NCBI GenBank assembly: GCA_030599435.1
Contig: JAUVNZ010000002.1
Coordinates: forward strand, 1-29,303
DNA length: 29,303 bases
Source: Gammaproteobacteria bacterium
Lineage (GTDB): Bacteria > Pseudomonadota > Gammaproteobacteria > SZUA-152
Direction of reading: 5' to 3'
A program made the position numbers and the translations under genes. Position 1 is the first letter of the stretch; the number at the start of each line of letters is the position of its first letter. Shown piece by piece: positions 1 to 9,702 of this stretch. The notes below the pieces were generated by a model. That model saw nothing but the letters and a program-made list of their open reading frames with translations. It ran no database searches and was not told the DNA's origin.

Positions 1-1
1 A

Positions 2-745
2 GGTCACTGTGTGCAAGCGGTAGAAGAGGACGAGCAGCTGTCAGCGCAATTACATTTACCGGTGGGCCGAACGCTACGCTACAAGATTGCTACTTTTGGT
101 GCAGGACAAGAAAAGAAAGAGGAAAAGGAAGTGGTATTACGTGTCGAACTGACATTGCTCGGTCAATTCAGGCTTGTTAGTGATAGCGGTGCTAGTGCCG
201 CGTTCGAAGAAATCAATGGCGTGCTTGCCTTCTATGATAGACAAGGTCCCAGGGACATGTTGTTGGACAGCTGGCTGTTGGCTAATGGATTGACACCGCT
301 GACTGACCGCGCCCACCGTTGGCACGATGCCCCATCTGTCAGCTTATTACCACTATCGATATTCAAGCACGTTTGGCTATGGCTATGGCGACCATTAGGT
401 TGCGGGCTAAAAACAATTTATCAACGCCAGTGGAATTATGAAAATGGGTCGTGGTTACAGGAAGGGGAGCACAAATTGCGCTTAGGTGGATGGGAGTTAT
501 CAGCAACAACACAATCAGTTCTGGATCCTGTCTATGGTTGTGTGCAGATAAAACTTGAGGTGGGTTTACAGCAATGGCTGGCAACACTAGTGGATACTGG
601 ACAGGTTGCAGACCAGGGCGTGCCTGGTTGGAATATGGATATGACTGAGGGAGAGTTACCTGAAAGATTGCTTGAAAAAAGCCCCACCCGATCTGACCCT
701 CGTTTTTTTAAACAGGCTTCAAATAGCAAAATCAAATACGGGTGA
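2..745 (+). CDS. Unknown protein, 5' end outside the window
   Basis: The frame is open to the left edge of the window, so the gene probably begins upstream; the first start codon inside is a GTG at 11. About 245 residues are visible and match no family I recognise. The middle has an aromatic stretch (FKHVWLWLWRPLGCGL, about residues 118-133) that could be a short membrane-associated segment but is too irregular to call a transmembrane helix. The rest looks like a mixed soluble protein ending in a basic tail. Its stop codon overlaps a GTG of the next gene and lies 5 bases before that gene's likely ATG, so it is probably co-transcribed with the outer-membrane and TPR proteins that follow. That context suggests an envelope-related role, which is inference only. 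Confidence 0.55.
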   Translation, partial: GHCVQAVEEDEQLSAQLHLPVGRTLRYKIATFGAGQEKKEEKEVVLRVELTLLGQFRLVSDSGASAAFEEINGVLAFYDRQGPRDMLLDSWLLANGLTPLTDRAHRWHDAPSVSLLPLSIFKHVWLWLWRPLGCGLKTIYQRQWNYENGSWLQEGEHKLRLGGWELSATTQSVLDPVYGCVQIKLEVGLQQWLATLVDTGQVADQGVPGWNMDMTEGELPERLLEKSPTRSDPRFFKQASNSKIKYG

Positions 746-750
746 CTGCG

Positions 751-1767
751 ATGAGAATTCTAAAATTAGGCTTTGTATTTATTGCGTTAATTTTTTCGAG
801 TCACGTTTGGTCTGATGGGGATTGGTATGGGAAAGGTGGAGTAGAGGCTTTAGAGAGATCCTACAGCAGTTCTGTGTATTACGATGATTTGGCCGGCTTT
901 GGTGTCTATGCCGCCGCAGACTATCTTGAGAAGGCATCATTTATCGCGGGTTATAATTATAACAAAAGACAATATAAGTCCGGTTTAGCAGGTGCACCCA
1001 GTGATATGAAGGAAAGTATTGTTTTTCTGGGTGCCAGTGGTAATTATTATCTGGACAATATTCCAGGCAAGCTAACATTACGTCTCGATGGTTATGTGGG
1101 TCAGGATAAGTACAATAATTATTCTGTACCTGCCCCCATGGGTGGCGGTACACAAAATGTTTCAATAAAAGATAAATTTACCGTATTAAATCCATCAGTA
1201 GCATTTCTCAATCACACTAAAACATTTTATCTTGACCTTGGGTTTGCGTATTCGACTTATAAATCAAACGATAGTGCAAACAATAATATTAATATCACAC
1301 ATCCCAAGAAGAATATTATTGTGGGTGGTAGTACAACAGATGACATTACAGTTACTCAGTGGACGCCAACTATTGGCCTTGGATTTAATCGTGCGGTGGA
1401 CTGGTTACAATTCCGCAGCTATTTGATTCACTATTCATCAAGTAATCGTGTTGATTTCAAAGATTCAACCAGCGCGTTAGAAACAAAATGGATCCACTGG
1501 TTTTCTTCAAACTCTTTTCTAGGTGTGGAAAGTGCCAGTTTTACTCTACTTGCTGGGGAGCGTATTTATGCGGTAGATCGTGATAGCTACTCATTGTATA
1601 GCTTTGCGGACATGCAAAAGTCCAGCCTCGCTTTGAGTGCGAAATGGAAATTAGATGACCAGCTCAGCCTTATTATTCAAGCTGGTTACGAAAATAATGA
1701 AGATATAATAGATAACAATAACTACAGCAGCAGTTATTTGTACGGTCAACTTTCTAAGAATTGGTAA
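751..1767 (+). CDS. Predicted outer-membrane beta-barrel protein
   Basis: A protein of about 338 residues with an N-terminal signal peptide (MRILKLGFVFIALIFSSHVWS, cleavage near residue 21). Beyond it the sequence is built of short amphipathic stretches rich in Tyr, Ser, Asn and Gly, with repeated patterns such as KLTLRLDGYVGQ, TFYLDLGFAYSTY and LSLIIQAGYENN. It ends in an aromatic residue (YGQLSKNW). This is typical of a transmembrane beta-barrel in the outer membrane, although the C-terminal residue is Trp rather than the commoner Phe. I prefer the ATG at 751 because it begins directly with the signal peptide; a GTG at 742 overlaps the previous stop and would add three residues. The next gene starts 12 bases after the stop. 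No specific family or ligand can be named. Confidence 0.6.
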   Translation: MRILKLGFVFIALIFSSHVWSDGDWYGKGGVEALERSYSSSVYYDDLAGFGVYAAADYLEKASFIAGYNYNKRQYKSGLAGAPSDMKESIVFLGASGNYYLDNIPGKLTLRLDGYVGQDKYNNYSVPAPMGGGTQNVSIKDKFTVLNPSVAFLNHTKTFYLDLGFAYSTYKSNDSANNNINITHPKKNIIVGGSTTDDITVTQWTPTIGLGFNRAVDWLQFRSYLIHYSSSNRVDFKDSTSALETKWIHWFSSNSFLGVESASFTLLAGERIYAVDRDSYSLYSFADMQKSSLALSAKWKLDDQLSLIIQAGYENNEDIIDNNNYSSSYLYGQLSKNW

Positions 1768-1778
1768 GGAGTATTGTG

Positions 1779-2387
1779 ATGCATATTCGAATTCTGCAAT
1801 TGTTTATTGCCTTCGCTGTTTCGCTTGGCAGCAGCATGATCTGGGCAGGTGTAGATCCATGGGCGGAGAGCTATCGACTGGAAGCTTTATCCCAGTATGA
1901 CAATGCTGCAAAAACCATGAGCCTGGTAATTAAAGGCAATCCTAAAAATGACTTTGCTATATCACGCCGTGGTTGGTTGAATTATTTACGTGGAGCGCAT
2001 AACGAATCGATTCGTGATTATCAGAAAGCGCTTGATATTAACCCGAAGTCGTTGGATGCACGCCTTGGGCTTCTATTACCGTTGATTGCCCAACAACGCT
2101 GGCGTGAGGTTTCCTCAAATGCAAACAAAGCATTGAGAATAGCACCGTGGAACTATTATGCGCATGTGCGCCTAATGATTAGCGAAGAGGGTGAGAAAAA
2201 ATGGGATACCCTGGCGAAGCATGCCAAAAAGGTGAGCCAACGTTATCCCAGTGATGCAACAGTATTAGTTTATCTGGCGCGAGCAAATGATTGGATGAAA
2301 AATAATAAAGAGGCGCGACGTGCCTATAAGAAAGTATTAGAGCGTGTTCCTGGTCATATTGAAGCAACACAGTTTTTGAATATATAG
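1779..2387 (+). CDS. Secreted TPR-repeat protein
   Basis: A 202-residue protein with a signal peptide (about residues 1-23, ending SSMIWAG) followed by tetratricopeptide repeats across the rest. Units with the TPR pattern include SRRGWLNYLRGAHNESIRDY, leading into QKALDINPKS, and a C-terminal unit RANDWMKNNKEARRAYKKVL. TPRs are protein-protein interaction scaffolds, and with export the protein should act in the periplasm or at the inner face of the outer membrane. The start is fixed by the Shine-Dalgarno sequence TAAGGAG at 1765-1771, which also contains the stop codon of the upstream barrel protein and lies 7 bases before the ATG. This tight coupling suggests that the TPR protein works with the barrel protein. 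The exact role is unknown. Confidence 0.75.
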   Translation: MHIRILQLFIAFAVSLGSSMIWAGVDPWAESYRLEALSQYDNAAKTMSLVIKGNPKNDFAISRRGWLNYLRGAHNESIRDYQKALDINPKSLDARLGLLLPLIAQQRWREVSSNANKALRIAPWNYYAHVRLMISEEGEKKWDTLAKHAKKVSQRYPSDATVLVYLARANDWMKNNKEARRAYKKVLERVPGHIEATQFLNI

Positions 2388-2412
2388 TTAAATCAGTAGA
2401 TAGGTTGGGGTG

Positions 2413-3028
2413 ATGAATGATCAAGGTGAAATAAAAGTTTGGGATATAGGCGTTCGAATATTTCATTGGTCCCTCGTTGTTTTATTTTTTATATCTTATG
2501 TAAGTGGAGATGAAGAAAGTCTTCTCCATGTTTATTCAGGATACGGAGTATTGGCTTTGGTTGTTTTTCGTGTTGTTTGGGGAGTTATTGGGACGAAGTA
2601 CGCTAGATTTAGCAATTTCATAGTTGGTCCAAAGGCAACTGGTTTATATGCAAGGTCACTGCTTACCGCCAGACCTATCCACTATCCTGGTCATAACCCC
2701 ATCGGTGGCTGGATGGTAATAATGCTTCTTATATTGTTAATAGCCACTAGCTGGAGTGGCCTTGTCTTAATATGGCGCTGAAGGCCATGGTCCTCTAGCA
2801 AATCAACAAATTATTATTGTGAGTCAGGCGTTCGCGAATGGCGATGACCATGAAGATAGAGATGATGATGGGGATGAGTTTTGGGAAGAAATTCATGAGG
2901 CTTTTGCTCAGATAACATTACTGCTTGTCTTTATTCATATAGCTGGGGTGCTCATTGGTAGCGTAATACATCGGGAAAACCTTATTAAAGCAATGGTGAC
3001 GGGTTATAAGGATAAAAAGGGACTTTGA
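2413..3028 (+). pseudogene. Cytochrome b561-type membrane protein, frameshifted
   Basis: Two adjacent reading frames together encode one cytochrome b/b6-type (b561, Ni-Fe hydrogenase b subunit-like) membrane protein of about 204 residues. The first runs from ATG 2413 and includes VWDIGVRIFHWSLVVLFF (His18) and SLLHVYSGYGVL (His39), both plausible heme ligands next to membrane helices. Near 2769-2770 the frame is lost and the product stops at 2781 as GLVLIWR. Skipping one A at 2770 restores the family sequence YGAEGHGPLANQQ, which continues into an acidic loop (NGDDHEDRDDDGDEF) and a last helix with His (LLLVFIHIAGVLIGSVIH). So a single extra base breaks the gene. It is either a recent pseudogene or a sequencing or assembly error. 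The intact protein would carry electrons between quinone and a periplasmic c-type cytochrome. Confidence 0.8.
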
Positions 3029-3139
3029 TTAAATTTGAGTGCAGGTAGTAAAGTCAAATAATATTGATTCAAGCAGTGAGATTTCTCTATTTTTGACTAC
3101 GCTTTAAATAATGGTGTTAGAACATGAAGGAGACAGCTC

Positions 3140-3640
3140 ATGATTAAACTAGCCTTAGTAAAATTGCGGTTCATCTATCAATACACAGTATTTTCAGCTT
3201 TTGTCACCTTGTCTATGTTGCTAACCGGCTGTGTGTATGACCCTTATTATTATGGCCCGCCATCACATTCTCATTATTCTCCGTATTACTATGATTATTA
3301 TTACTACCCGTCTGTTCAGGTTTACTTTCACTTCACTACAGGTTTTTATTTTTATCGAGATAGGGGTGTTTGGCTTAAGGTTCGAGTTTTACCGCCACAT
3401 ATCAACATTAATGCCCGTGATCGTGTAAAGCTCAAGATAGAGTCCGAGAAGCCTTACTTAAGGTTCCCGGATCATGCGAGTAAATACAAACCAAATCCAA
3501 AGTATCGTGTAGAAAAAGAGCAAAGTTTAAAAGAGCGGAATGCCAATAAAAGGTGGTTTGAAGATTATAAACAGAAAAAAGATAAGCCTAAAAAAGTGCC
3601 AAAGAAAAAGAAAGATAAGGAAAAGCGTGGTAGGTATTAA
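3140..3640 (+). CDS. Tyr-rich, Lys-rich outer lipoprotein
   Basis: A 166-residue predicted lipoprotein. The signal peptide ends in a lipobox (SMLLTGC, lipidated Cys31). It is followed by a striking Tyr/His/Pro-rich stretch (residues 32-60, with runs such as YDPYYYGPPSHSHYSPYYYD). A short folded part follows (VQVYFHFTTGFYFYRDRGVW, then a conserved-looking VLPPHI), and a highly basic Lys-rich tail begins at about residue 125. GAAGGAG at 3126-3132 is a strong ribosome site 7 bases before the ATG. The arrangement of short tyrosine stretches, a VWLKV-type core and a KKDKPKK tail resembles small envelope lipoproteins of unknown function in Proteobacteria. The basic tail could bind polyanions such as LPS or nucleic acid; this is inference. 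It is separated from the broken cytochrome b gene by 111 bases. Confidence 0.7.
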   Translation: MIKLALVKLRFIYQYTVFSAFVTLSMLLTGCVYDPYYYGPPSHSHYSPYYYDYYYYPSVQVYFHFTTGFYFYRDRGVWLKVRVLPPHININARDRVKLKIESEKPYLRFPDHASKYKPNPKYRVEKEQSLKERNANKRWFEDYKQKKDKPKKVPKKKKDKEKRGRY

Positions 3641-3783
3641 TAGACTAAATACAATAATATCAGGCTTTATTAACTTGTAGATGAGTAGTGCAGGTGTCTG
3701 CATTACCTGTCATTGTTACGAAGATTTTTTACTAAGAAAATAATCTTTAAAAGCGCCATCGATCCTGACAATGCCGGCAGATA

Positions 3784-6081
3784 TTAGGTCGACGATATGG
3801 TTCGTTCGTGGAAATATTTGTCGATAATCTGATTAATTTGTTTTATTTTAAAAGGCTTGCTGACAAATTTGTCCATACCATCAGTAATGCATTGTTCCCG
3901 CTCATCTCTTAAGGCATTTGCTGTTAGGGCAATTATCAATACATGGCTATCGGTTGATTTTTCAATGTCTCTTATGGCCTTAGTGGCATCGTTACCGCTC
4001 ATTCGTGGCATGCGGCAGTCCATCAAAATGGCGTCATATGTGTTGTTGCGAAAGGCTTCCAGTGCCTCGATACCATCAGTTGCGATATCAATATGTTGAT
4101 AACCACTTTTTTCAAGCATTCGTTTTTCCAGTACTAAATTTACTTCATTATCATCGACAAGCAGAATGCGAACACTACTTTTGTCAGTTTCAGAGATTGT
4201 TTCCTCATTGGAAGATGTGTCTAAAGTTTCTGTAGATTTCAATTTGGCTGACTCAAATTCAATATCGAACCAGAATGTCGATCCAATACCTTCGGTACTT
4301 GTTATGCCGATCTCACCACCCATGAGATCAACCAGGCGTTTGCATATAGCCAGGCCAAGCCCTGTTCCGCCAAACATGCGAGTTGTGCTGACATCAGCTT
4401 GTTCGAAATATTTAAACAGGTTTTTCTGGGCCTCTGCTGATATGCCTATCCCACTATCTTTTACCGAAAAATGAGTTTTAACGTGTGTCGCTGTTTGTGT
4501 TAAATACTCGTAAGATATTTCAATGGCTCCATTTTGGGTAAATTTTACTGCGTTGCTAACCAAATTTAGTAAAACTTGTCCTATCCTCGTTGGATCTCCT
4601 AATAAAATTAATTCATCATCAATATTTGTTTTATTGATAAATTTTATTCCTTTTTCATCGGCTTGATGTTTTATAACCTGTATTGTTCTCTTGATGATTT
4701 TACTGGGAAGGAAAGGCGTGTTTTCAATTTTTAGTTTACCCGCCTCAATTTTTGAAAAATCCATGATGTCATTGATTATATGTATTAGAGATTCCCCGGA
4801 TTCCTCGATGTTCTCACAGTAATGTTTTTGTTCGTCATTCAGGTCTGTTGATGCTAAGAGACTGGTCATTCCGAGCACGCTATTCATTGGCGTTCTTATT
4901 TCGTGCGACATATTGGCCAGGAATTCAGATTTTGCCTGTTTAGCAGCCATTGCTTTTTCTTTTTCTTCGTTAATGGTCCTGTAATTTTCCTGGAGTTTGT
5001 CGAGCATGTTGTCAAAGGCATTTGTTATATTGCTTATTTCATCCTTGCCTTTATAGTTTACTCTTACGTCGTAATTACCATTAGATACGGATTTTGCAAT
5101 TTTTGTGACACGTCTCAGGGGGTTTAAATAATAGAAAATAGTCAGTAACGTTAAGATACTAAAAATAATTGTAATGGCGGATACAATAAGGCGTAAATTT
5201 GTACTAATTGATTGAAGTGATTTATGTAGAATCTCACTTTGTATTAAAAGTATAAATTCAAATTCAATGTTTTTATTTTCATCGAAGTGTCTATTGTCCA
5301 GGTTGGAGCGAGATATTATATAGTGGCTTTCTACACCATTTTTGTCGATTCCGCTTACCGAGTTCAAATTGTTATAAATGCCATTTATTAGACTATTATT
5401 GAGTCCATCATGTACGATTTTTTCACCAATACGAATGGCAACATTGATCCCTGTTTTTTCTTTCATTCTTCTCAATACATTTTTAAAGTCAATCACTAAT
5501 AAGTGTGCATTTGAAATCTCTTCATTACTATCTTCAGATAATAATGCAATTCCCCAGTGAGGATTGTTATTTTCATCATAGATAATACGTTCACCATTTG
5601 ATTCACTTAATAGCGAGCCAGAAATTAGAGTCCCCACTTCTTTTTTATTTGTGTCAAACGATGGTGAGTTGGCATCAATTTTATAATCGCTGACCATGCT
5701 ACCGTTCATGTCAAATGTGATTATATTTGTCACACCGTATAAAATATTAAGTGAATTACCCAGGCCGAGTAGCAATTTCTCCCAGGCAATGATGCTGCTT
5801 TTAGTAAGTATAGGCTGTTGTTTTAACAGAGTTGGTTTTGTTGCGCCGAAAACAGAATCGTAGGTGTTATCCATAACGACGCGAAACAAGTGGCCTTGTT
5901 CAATCGAGATGGTATCAACCACAACGTCTGTTGTGGCTGTGTCGAGTTGTTTAAGTAATAACGGCGTTAAAGAAATAATGGTAATGACAATAATCGCCAT
6001 GGCAAGGGTAATTTTAAAAATTACCGATTGCCTAAACTCATACCATTTCTTTACCGAACTGGATAGCCTGCTGCTTTCCAT
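3784..6081 (-). CDS. Hybrid sensor histidine kinase with receiver domain
   Basis: A 765-residue membrane sensor kinase. In order: TM helix about 21-43; a periplasmic sensor region about 44-296 with no family I recognise; TM2 about 297-318; HAMP about 319-368; HisKA with the H-box [19 protein letters not shown] (phospho-acceptor His393); HATPase with N-box NLVSNAVKF and G-boxes DSGIGI and [13 protein letters not shown]; and a C-terminal receiver domain ([11 protein letters not shown], phospho-acceptor Asp688 in [12 protein letters not shown], Lys in SKPFKIK). This is the BarA/ArcB-like hybrid layout without a C-terminal Hpt domain, so a separate phosphotransfer protein and output regulator must lie elsewhere. 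The open frame extends to 6189, but the ATG at 6081 has GGAGG (6091-6095) nine bases upstream and starts just before TM1. It overlaps the 3' end of the upstream rhodanese gene by 31 bases, so the two are translationally coupled. Confidence 0.92.
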   Translation of the reverse strand: MESSRLSSSVKKWYEFRQSVIFKITLAMAIIVITIISLTPLLLKQLDTATTDVVVDTISIEQGHLFRVVMDNTYDSVFGATKPTLLKQQPILTKSSIIAWEKLLLGLGNSLNILYGVTNIITFDMNGSMVSDYKIDANSPSFDTNKKEVGTLISGSLLSESNGERIIYDENNNPHWGIALLSEDSNEEISNAHLLVIDFKNVLRRMKEKTGINVAIRIGEKIVHDGLNNSLINGIYNNLNSVSGIDKNGVESHYIISRSNLDNRHFDENKNIEFEFILLIQSEILHKSLQSISTNLRLIVSAITIIFSILTLLTIFYYLNPLRRVTKIAKSVSNGNYDVRVNYKGKDEISNITNAFDNMLDKLQENYRTINEEKEKAMAAKQAKSEFLANMSHEIRTPMNSVLGMTSLLASTDLNDEQKHYCENIEESGESLIHIINDIMDFSKIEAGKLKIENTPFLPSKIIKRTIQVIKHQADEKGIKFINKTNIDDELILLGDPTRIGQVLLNLVSNAVKFTQNGAIEISYEYLTQTATHVKTHFSVKDSGIGISAEAQKNLFKYFEQADVSTTRMFGGTGLGLAICKRLVDLMGGEIGITSTEGIGSTFWFDIEFESAKLKSTETLDTSSNEETISETDKSSVRILLVDDNEVNLVLEKRMLEKSGYQHIDIATDGIEALEAFRNNTYDAILMDCRMPRMSGNDATKAIRDIEKSTDSHVLIIALTANALRDEREQCITDGMDKFVSKPFKIKQINQIIDKYFHERTISST

Positions 6082-6602
6082 TCCGGAAATCCTCCGAGCA
6101 TTATGTATACGTTTTCTGCAGGTACGCCAATTTTTGTTCTCAATAGACACGCGCCATAGCTTGAGCGATGACATTTTTTGCCGTTGCAATAGATAATAAA
6201 TTTATAGTCGTGGGCCAGCGTCTCAATCGATAGTCTTTTGTTTACGCCCTGATATTTTTTGAGATATTTGTTTACTTTGCTTACAAAATTATTTGGTGTC
6301 AGTTCGTTTAATTTTGGATCTCGGTAATCGGCTGTCATTAAAACTGTTTTAGGTATTTTGCCGACTGACCGATCGTCCTGACCGCGGGCATCGATAAACA
6401 CCCAGCCCCTGGTTCGGTATTTATCTTTCATGAAGCCTGGTTCTACGGGTGTGCCCACTTCGGCATCAATATAGCTCTTATAATCTGGAACGAGTTGACC
6501 TAAAGGCCATGCCGGAACTTTATTGCAAAATTCGGTGACCGGTTCTGCCCATGCAGATGGTAAAGAAAAAAACATGGCAAGGACCAGGATGATATATTTC
6601 AT
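6051..6602 (-). CDS. Periplasmic rhodanese-domain protein
   Basis: A 183-residue exported protein with a clear signal peptide ([19 protein letters not shown], cleaved before EPV). The mature part has the rhodanese elements: the [11 protein letters not shown] strand near residue 69, the active-site loop [14 protein letters not shown] with a candidate catalytic Cys followed by a second Cys four residues later, and the C-terminal signature [18 protein letters not shown]. Rhodaneses transfer sulfane sulfur or bind anions. The C-x4-C spacing in the loop recalls exported rhodaneses with a paired cysteine, but the loop differs from PspE or GlpE. The ATG at 6602 is preceded by GGGAG at good spacing; an ATG further upstream (6635) would put hydrophilic residues before the signal peptide. 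The 3' end overlaps a hybrid histidine kinase, so the rhodanese may modulate or feed a signal to that sensor; this is inference. Confidence 0.85.
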   Translation of the reverse strand: MKYIILVLAMFFSLPSAWAEPVTEFCNKVPAWPLGQLVPDYKSYIDAEVGTPVEPGFMKDKYRTRGWVFIDARGQDDRSVGKIPKTVLMTADYRDPKLNELTPNNFVSKVNKYLKKYQGVNKRLSIETLAHDYKFIIYCNGKKCHRSSYGACLLRTKIGVPAENVYIMLGGFPEWKAAGYPVR

Positions 6603-6721
6603 TGTATGCTCCCGGGTTGTGCTGTATTGATACATATCGGCCTAAAATACGATAAATTAACGACAAAATTGCTCGTAAAAGGCGCGTAGGGAATCAGTCT
6701 TACGAGTTTCATGATGTACTG

Positions 6722-8311
6722 TTATGAAGAGTTCTTAGTGAGCAAATAATCTTCGTAAGTACTGTGAATATCGACAATACCAGTAGGTGTTAGTTCGATA
6801 ATGCGGGTTGCCAGTGAGGACACAAATTCCCGGTCATGACTAACGAAGAGTAGAGTTCCTGGGTAATTCTCCAGCGCCAGATTAAGGGATTCAATGGATT
6901 CCATGTCCATATGGTTAGTGGGCTCGTCCATCAATATAATATTTGGACGTTGTAACATTATTTTGCCAAACAACATCCGTCCCTGTTCGCCGCCTGAAAT
7001 CACATCTACGGTTTTTTCAATGTCATTTTGAGAAAATAGTAATCGTCCTAATGTGCCGCGTATGATCTGTTCATCATCACTTTCTTTTCCCCATTGGTCC
7101 ATCCAGTTGTACAGGGTTTTATGTTCCTCAAAGTCGGCTGCGTGATCCTGTGCGTAATAACCGATCGCCGCATTTTCGGACCATTTTATAGAACCTGTTG
7201 TAGGTTCTAAATCACCAACCAGACATTTTAATAAGGTAGATTTACCAATACCGTTAGGGCCTATTATGGCAATTCGTTCGCCGACTTCTACTGTGAGATT
7301 GAGCCCGGCAAATAGATCTTCGTCAAAATGTTTGCAAAGATTTTCTACTTCTAACGCAAGTCGGTGCAACTTTTTGTCTTGTTCAAAGCGGATAAATGGA
7401 TTTTTACGGCTGGAAGGTTTCACTTCCGCGAGTTGTATTTTATCAATTTGTCTGGCGCGTGAAGTCGCCTGTTTCGATTTTGATGCATTAGCGGAGAAAC
7501 GACTGACGAAGGTTTTGAGATCGGCTATTTGTGCACTCTTTTTGGCGTTATCCGCCAACAATTGCTCACTTACCTGCGTTGATGCGGTCATGTATTCATC
7601 ATACGAACCGGGGTAGATGCGTATTTCACCGTAATCCAGATCCGCCATGTGGGTACAAACGCTATTAAGAAAATGGCGATCATGAGAGATGATAATCATG
7701 GTGCAGTTGCGTTCGTTTAATATACCCTCCAGCCAGCTTATTGTGTTGATATCCAGGTTGTTAGTGGGTTCGTCTAACAACATGATGTCAGGATCGGAGA
7801 ACAAAACCTGGGCCAGCAATACCCTTAATTTCCAGCCCGGTGCAACTTCACTCATAGGACCGAAGTGTTGCTCAACAGGAATGCCCGCGCCAATTAGTAT
7901 TTCACCGGCACGTGCCTCAGCTGTGTAACCATCCATCTCAGCATAGTCATGTTCAAGATCGGCGGCCCTCATGCCATCTTCCTCGGTCATCTCAGGGTTG
8001 GCATAAATGGCATCGCGCTCTGCCTTAACTTTCCATAGTTCCTCGTGCCCCATAATCACTGTATCAATAACGCTATATTCTTCGTAAGCAAACTGATCCT
8101 GTTTTAATTTACCGATTCGTTCATTCGGGTCTTTTGAGACATTGCCAGCAGAGGGTTCCAGGTCGCCGCCCAGGATTTTCATAAAGGTCGATTTACCGCA
8201 CCCATTGGCGCCGATCAGGCCATAACGGTTGCCATCGCCAAATTTAACGGAAACATTTTCAAAAAGAGGCTTAGCGCCAAATTGCATGGTGATATTCGCG
8301 GTTGCTAGCAA
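6722..8311 (-). CDS. ybiT: ABC-F family ATPase, YbiT type
   Basis: A soluble protein with two ABC ATPase domains and no membrane segments. ABC-F proteins bind the ribosome E site and relieve stalled or antibiotic-bound ribosomes; the YbiT branch is a housekeeping translation factor. Visible motifs: Walker [10 protein letters not shown] (first domain) and GPNGIGKST (second); Walker [12 protein letters not shown] and [11 protein letters not shown]; signature [12 protein letters not shown] in domain 2; and between them the basic inter-domain linker with [20 protein letters not shown]. The match with E. coli YbiT is nearly continuous from TANITMQFG onward. I chose the TTG at 8311 because it gives 529 residues with the family N-terminus ([12 protein letters not shown]). 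No convincing Shine-Dalgarno precedes it. An ATG at 8410 would add 33 residues that do not resemble the family. Confidence 0.93.
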   Translation of the reverse strand: MLATANITMQFGAKPLFENVSVKFGDGNRYGLIGANGCGKSTFMKILGGDLEPSAGNVSKDPNERIGKLKQDQFAYEEYSVIDTVIMGHEELWKVKAERDAIYANPEMTEEDGMRAADLEHDYAEMDGYTAEARAGEILIGAGIPVEQHFGPMSEVAPGWKLRVLLAQVLFSDPDIMLLDEPTNNLDINTISWLEGILNERNCTMIIISHDRHFLNSVCTHMADLDYGEIRIYPGSYDEYMTASTQVSEQLLADNAKKSAQIADLKTFVSRFSANASKSKQATSRARQIDKIQLAEVKPSSRKNPFIRFEQDKKLHRLALEVENLCKHFDEDLFAGLNLTVEVGERIAIIGPNGIGKSTLLKCLVGDLEPTTGSIKWSENAAIGYYAQDHAADFEEHKTLYNWMDQWGKESDDEQIIRGTLGRLLFSQNDIEKTVDVISGGEQGRMLFGKIMLQRPNIILMDEPTNHMDMESIESLNLALENYPGTLLFVSHDREFVSSLATRIIELTPTGIVDIHSTYEDYLLTKNSS

Positions 8312-8496
8312 GGTTCTGTACCAAAGTAAGTCTATTAAAAAGTCGCAGGTTGAGCGGTATATAGGGCTGGACTGCAGAGTTGAGGCAAAATCTGGCGCGA
8401 ATAATGCCATAAATATTACTCAACATCACATCTTTTAGAGATTATGAAGGAGGTGTGTGGTGAGAGTGGCCTTAATACTGATCTGTAAATTTGGGC

Positions 8497-8530
8497 AAAT
8501 AAAAACCCCTGTCATAAAATGGCAGGGGTT
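8497..8530 (-). terminator. Rho-independent terminator of the Sel1-repeat gene
   Basis: A hairpin with arms AACCCCTG (8504-8511) and CAGGGGTT (8523-8530), extendable by CAT/ATG across one mismatch. On the minus strand it is followed by a T-rich tract (TTTTTATTT, reading 8505 down to 8497). It lies 22 bases beyond the stop codon of the Sel1-repeat gene and separates it from ybiT. Confidence 0.85.
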
Positions 8531-8552
8531 CATGAGTCGGGTTGATTTTTAT

Positions 8553-9542
8553 TTAACGCGTTAACTTAAATTTACGGGTTTTATTTTTTGTGCAGTTTAC
8601 TGTTTTGCTATTTTCAACCTGACATTTCAGTTTGTGTTCCGCATCTTGCCAGCCTAGTTTGACTGGCACTTTCTCGCCAGATTCTGCAAAATCCTCACTT
8701 GTCACTTTGATTGTTTTGACTTTGTTTCTATAAGAAACCTTAAATCGCCCGTCGGACTTAAAGCCAAAAACAATGGCTTTGGTTGTGTAGCTGATATCCG
8801 CCATGCCAATATTGCGCGTGAGAAGTTTTGATACACATTCCAGATTTTTCCCCGTGCGCTTACAATCATTTACAGAAGATGGAAGATATTCCACGGGCCG
8901 TTTTCGTTTTTTCCAGCCACCCTTAAGGACAGTTTCAATAGTTGGTGCGCGAGAATTATTTGTAACCGTAGGCGGGCGTTTTTGTTTGGATTTTTTACTG
9001 GAGGTGGATTTGCTTGAACTATATTTTCCTGCGGCAGCTCTTTTGATGCCTGCTGCTGCTGTGCCATAACCACCAGCCAGAGCACGTTTGTACCATTTTA
9101 AGGCAGTATTATTGTTTCGTGAGACTCCTCGGCCATTTTCATAAATTTCACCGAGGAAATATTCAGCTCGCGCATAGTTTTTGTTTGCAGACTTGTTAAA
9201 CCAGGTACGGGCTTTTTTATAATCTTTGGAAACACCAGTACCGTTGTAATAGAACAATCCAACCTTATAAGTCGCTTTTTTATCACCTTTGTTTGCAGCT
9301 TTTACATACCACTTAAATGCTTCTTTGGCATTGGGTTCAGTACCTTTGCCTTTTTCATACATTTCGGCGATAGCGTATTGGGATTTAGTATTACCCTTTT
9401 TAGCCTTAGGCAATTCTTTGGCAAATTTTGCTTCCCATACGTAGTCTCCAGCCGAAAAGACCTGGGGCGCAGCCAGCGACAATAAAAGCAGTACTGCAAA
9501 CTTGGCTAGTAAATTGGTTGGTAGATTGGACAGGAGATTCAT
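8553..9542 (-). CDS. Secreted Sel1-repeat protein
   Basis: A 329-residue exported protein. The signal peptide covers about residues 1-31 (hydrophobic core LLAKFAVLLLLSLAAPQVFSA). Residues about 45-160 hold Sel1-like repeats of 36 residues, for example AIAEMYEKGKGTEPNAKEAF, VGLFYYNGTGVSKDYKKART and LGEIYENGRGVSRNNNTALK. They are followed by a basic Ser/Lys-rich linker (SSSKSTSSKKSKQKR). The C-terminal domain of about 125 residues has four cysteines in two pairs (NDCKRTGKNLEC and LKCQVENSKTVNC) that could form disulfides in the periplasm. Sel1 repeats mediate protein contacts, and the C-terminal domain is unrecognised. Two ATGs are available: AGGGA lies directly against the one at 9548 and six bases before the one at 9542, so 9542 is preferred. 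The gene is monocistronic, with its own terminator downstream. Confidence 0.85.
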   Translation of the reverse strand: MNLLSNLPTNLLAKFAVLLLLSLAAPQVFSAGDYVWEAKFAKELPKAKKGNTKSQYAIAEMYEKGKGTEPNAKEAFKWYVKAANKGDKKATYKVGLFYYNGTGVSKDYKKARTWFNKSANKNYARAEYFLGEIYENGRGVSRNNNTALKWYKRALAGGYGTAAAGIKRAAAGKYSSSKSTSSKKSKQKRPPTVTNNSRAPTIETVLKGGWKKRKRPVEYLPSSVNDCKRTGKNLECVSKLLTRNIGMADISYTTKAIVFGFKSDGRFKVSYRNKVKTIKVTSEDFAESGEKVPVKLGWQDAEHKLKCQVENSKTVNCTKNKTRKFKLTR

Positions 9543-9702
9543 TTCCATTCCCTATAATTTTCAGTATTACCTGTTACATATATCGGATAAAACATGAGTA
9601 ATCTTTAACAAATAGGGGGTTATTTCTTTGATTTTATGAGTATTTTTGGCGTAATTCGTAGAACATTTAGCCATTTTGAACAGTAGGGCGAAAAAAACGC
9701 GT

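Noticed and set aside
3076..3096. GAGA-TT-TCTC followed by TATTTTT after the broken cytochrome b
   Set aside because: A four-base A/T-flanked stem is too weak to call a terminator.
6082..6189. Longer N-terminus for the hybrid kinase
   Set aside because: The extra residues come from the rhodanese gene in another frame and lack a ribosome site, while GGAGG supports the start at 6081.
8312..8410. Longer N-terminus for YbiT
   Set aside because: The 33 extra residues do not resemble the family, and the TTG at 8311 gives the normal length.
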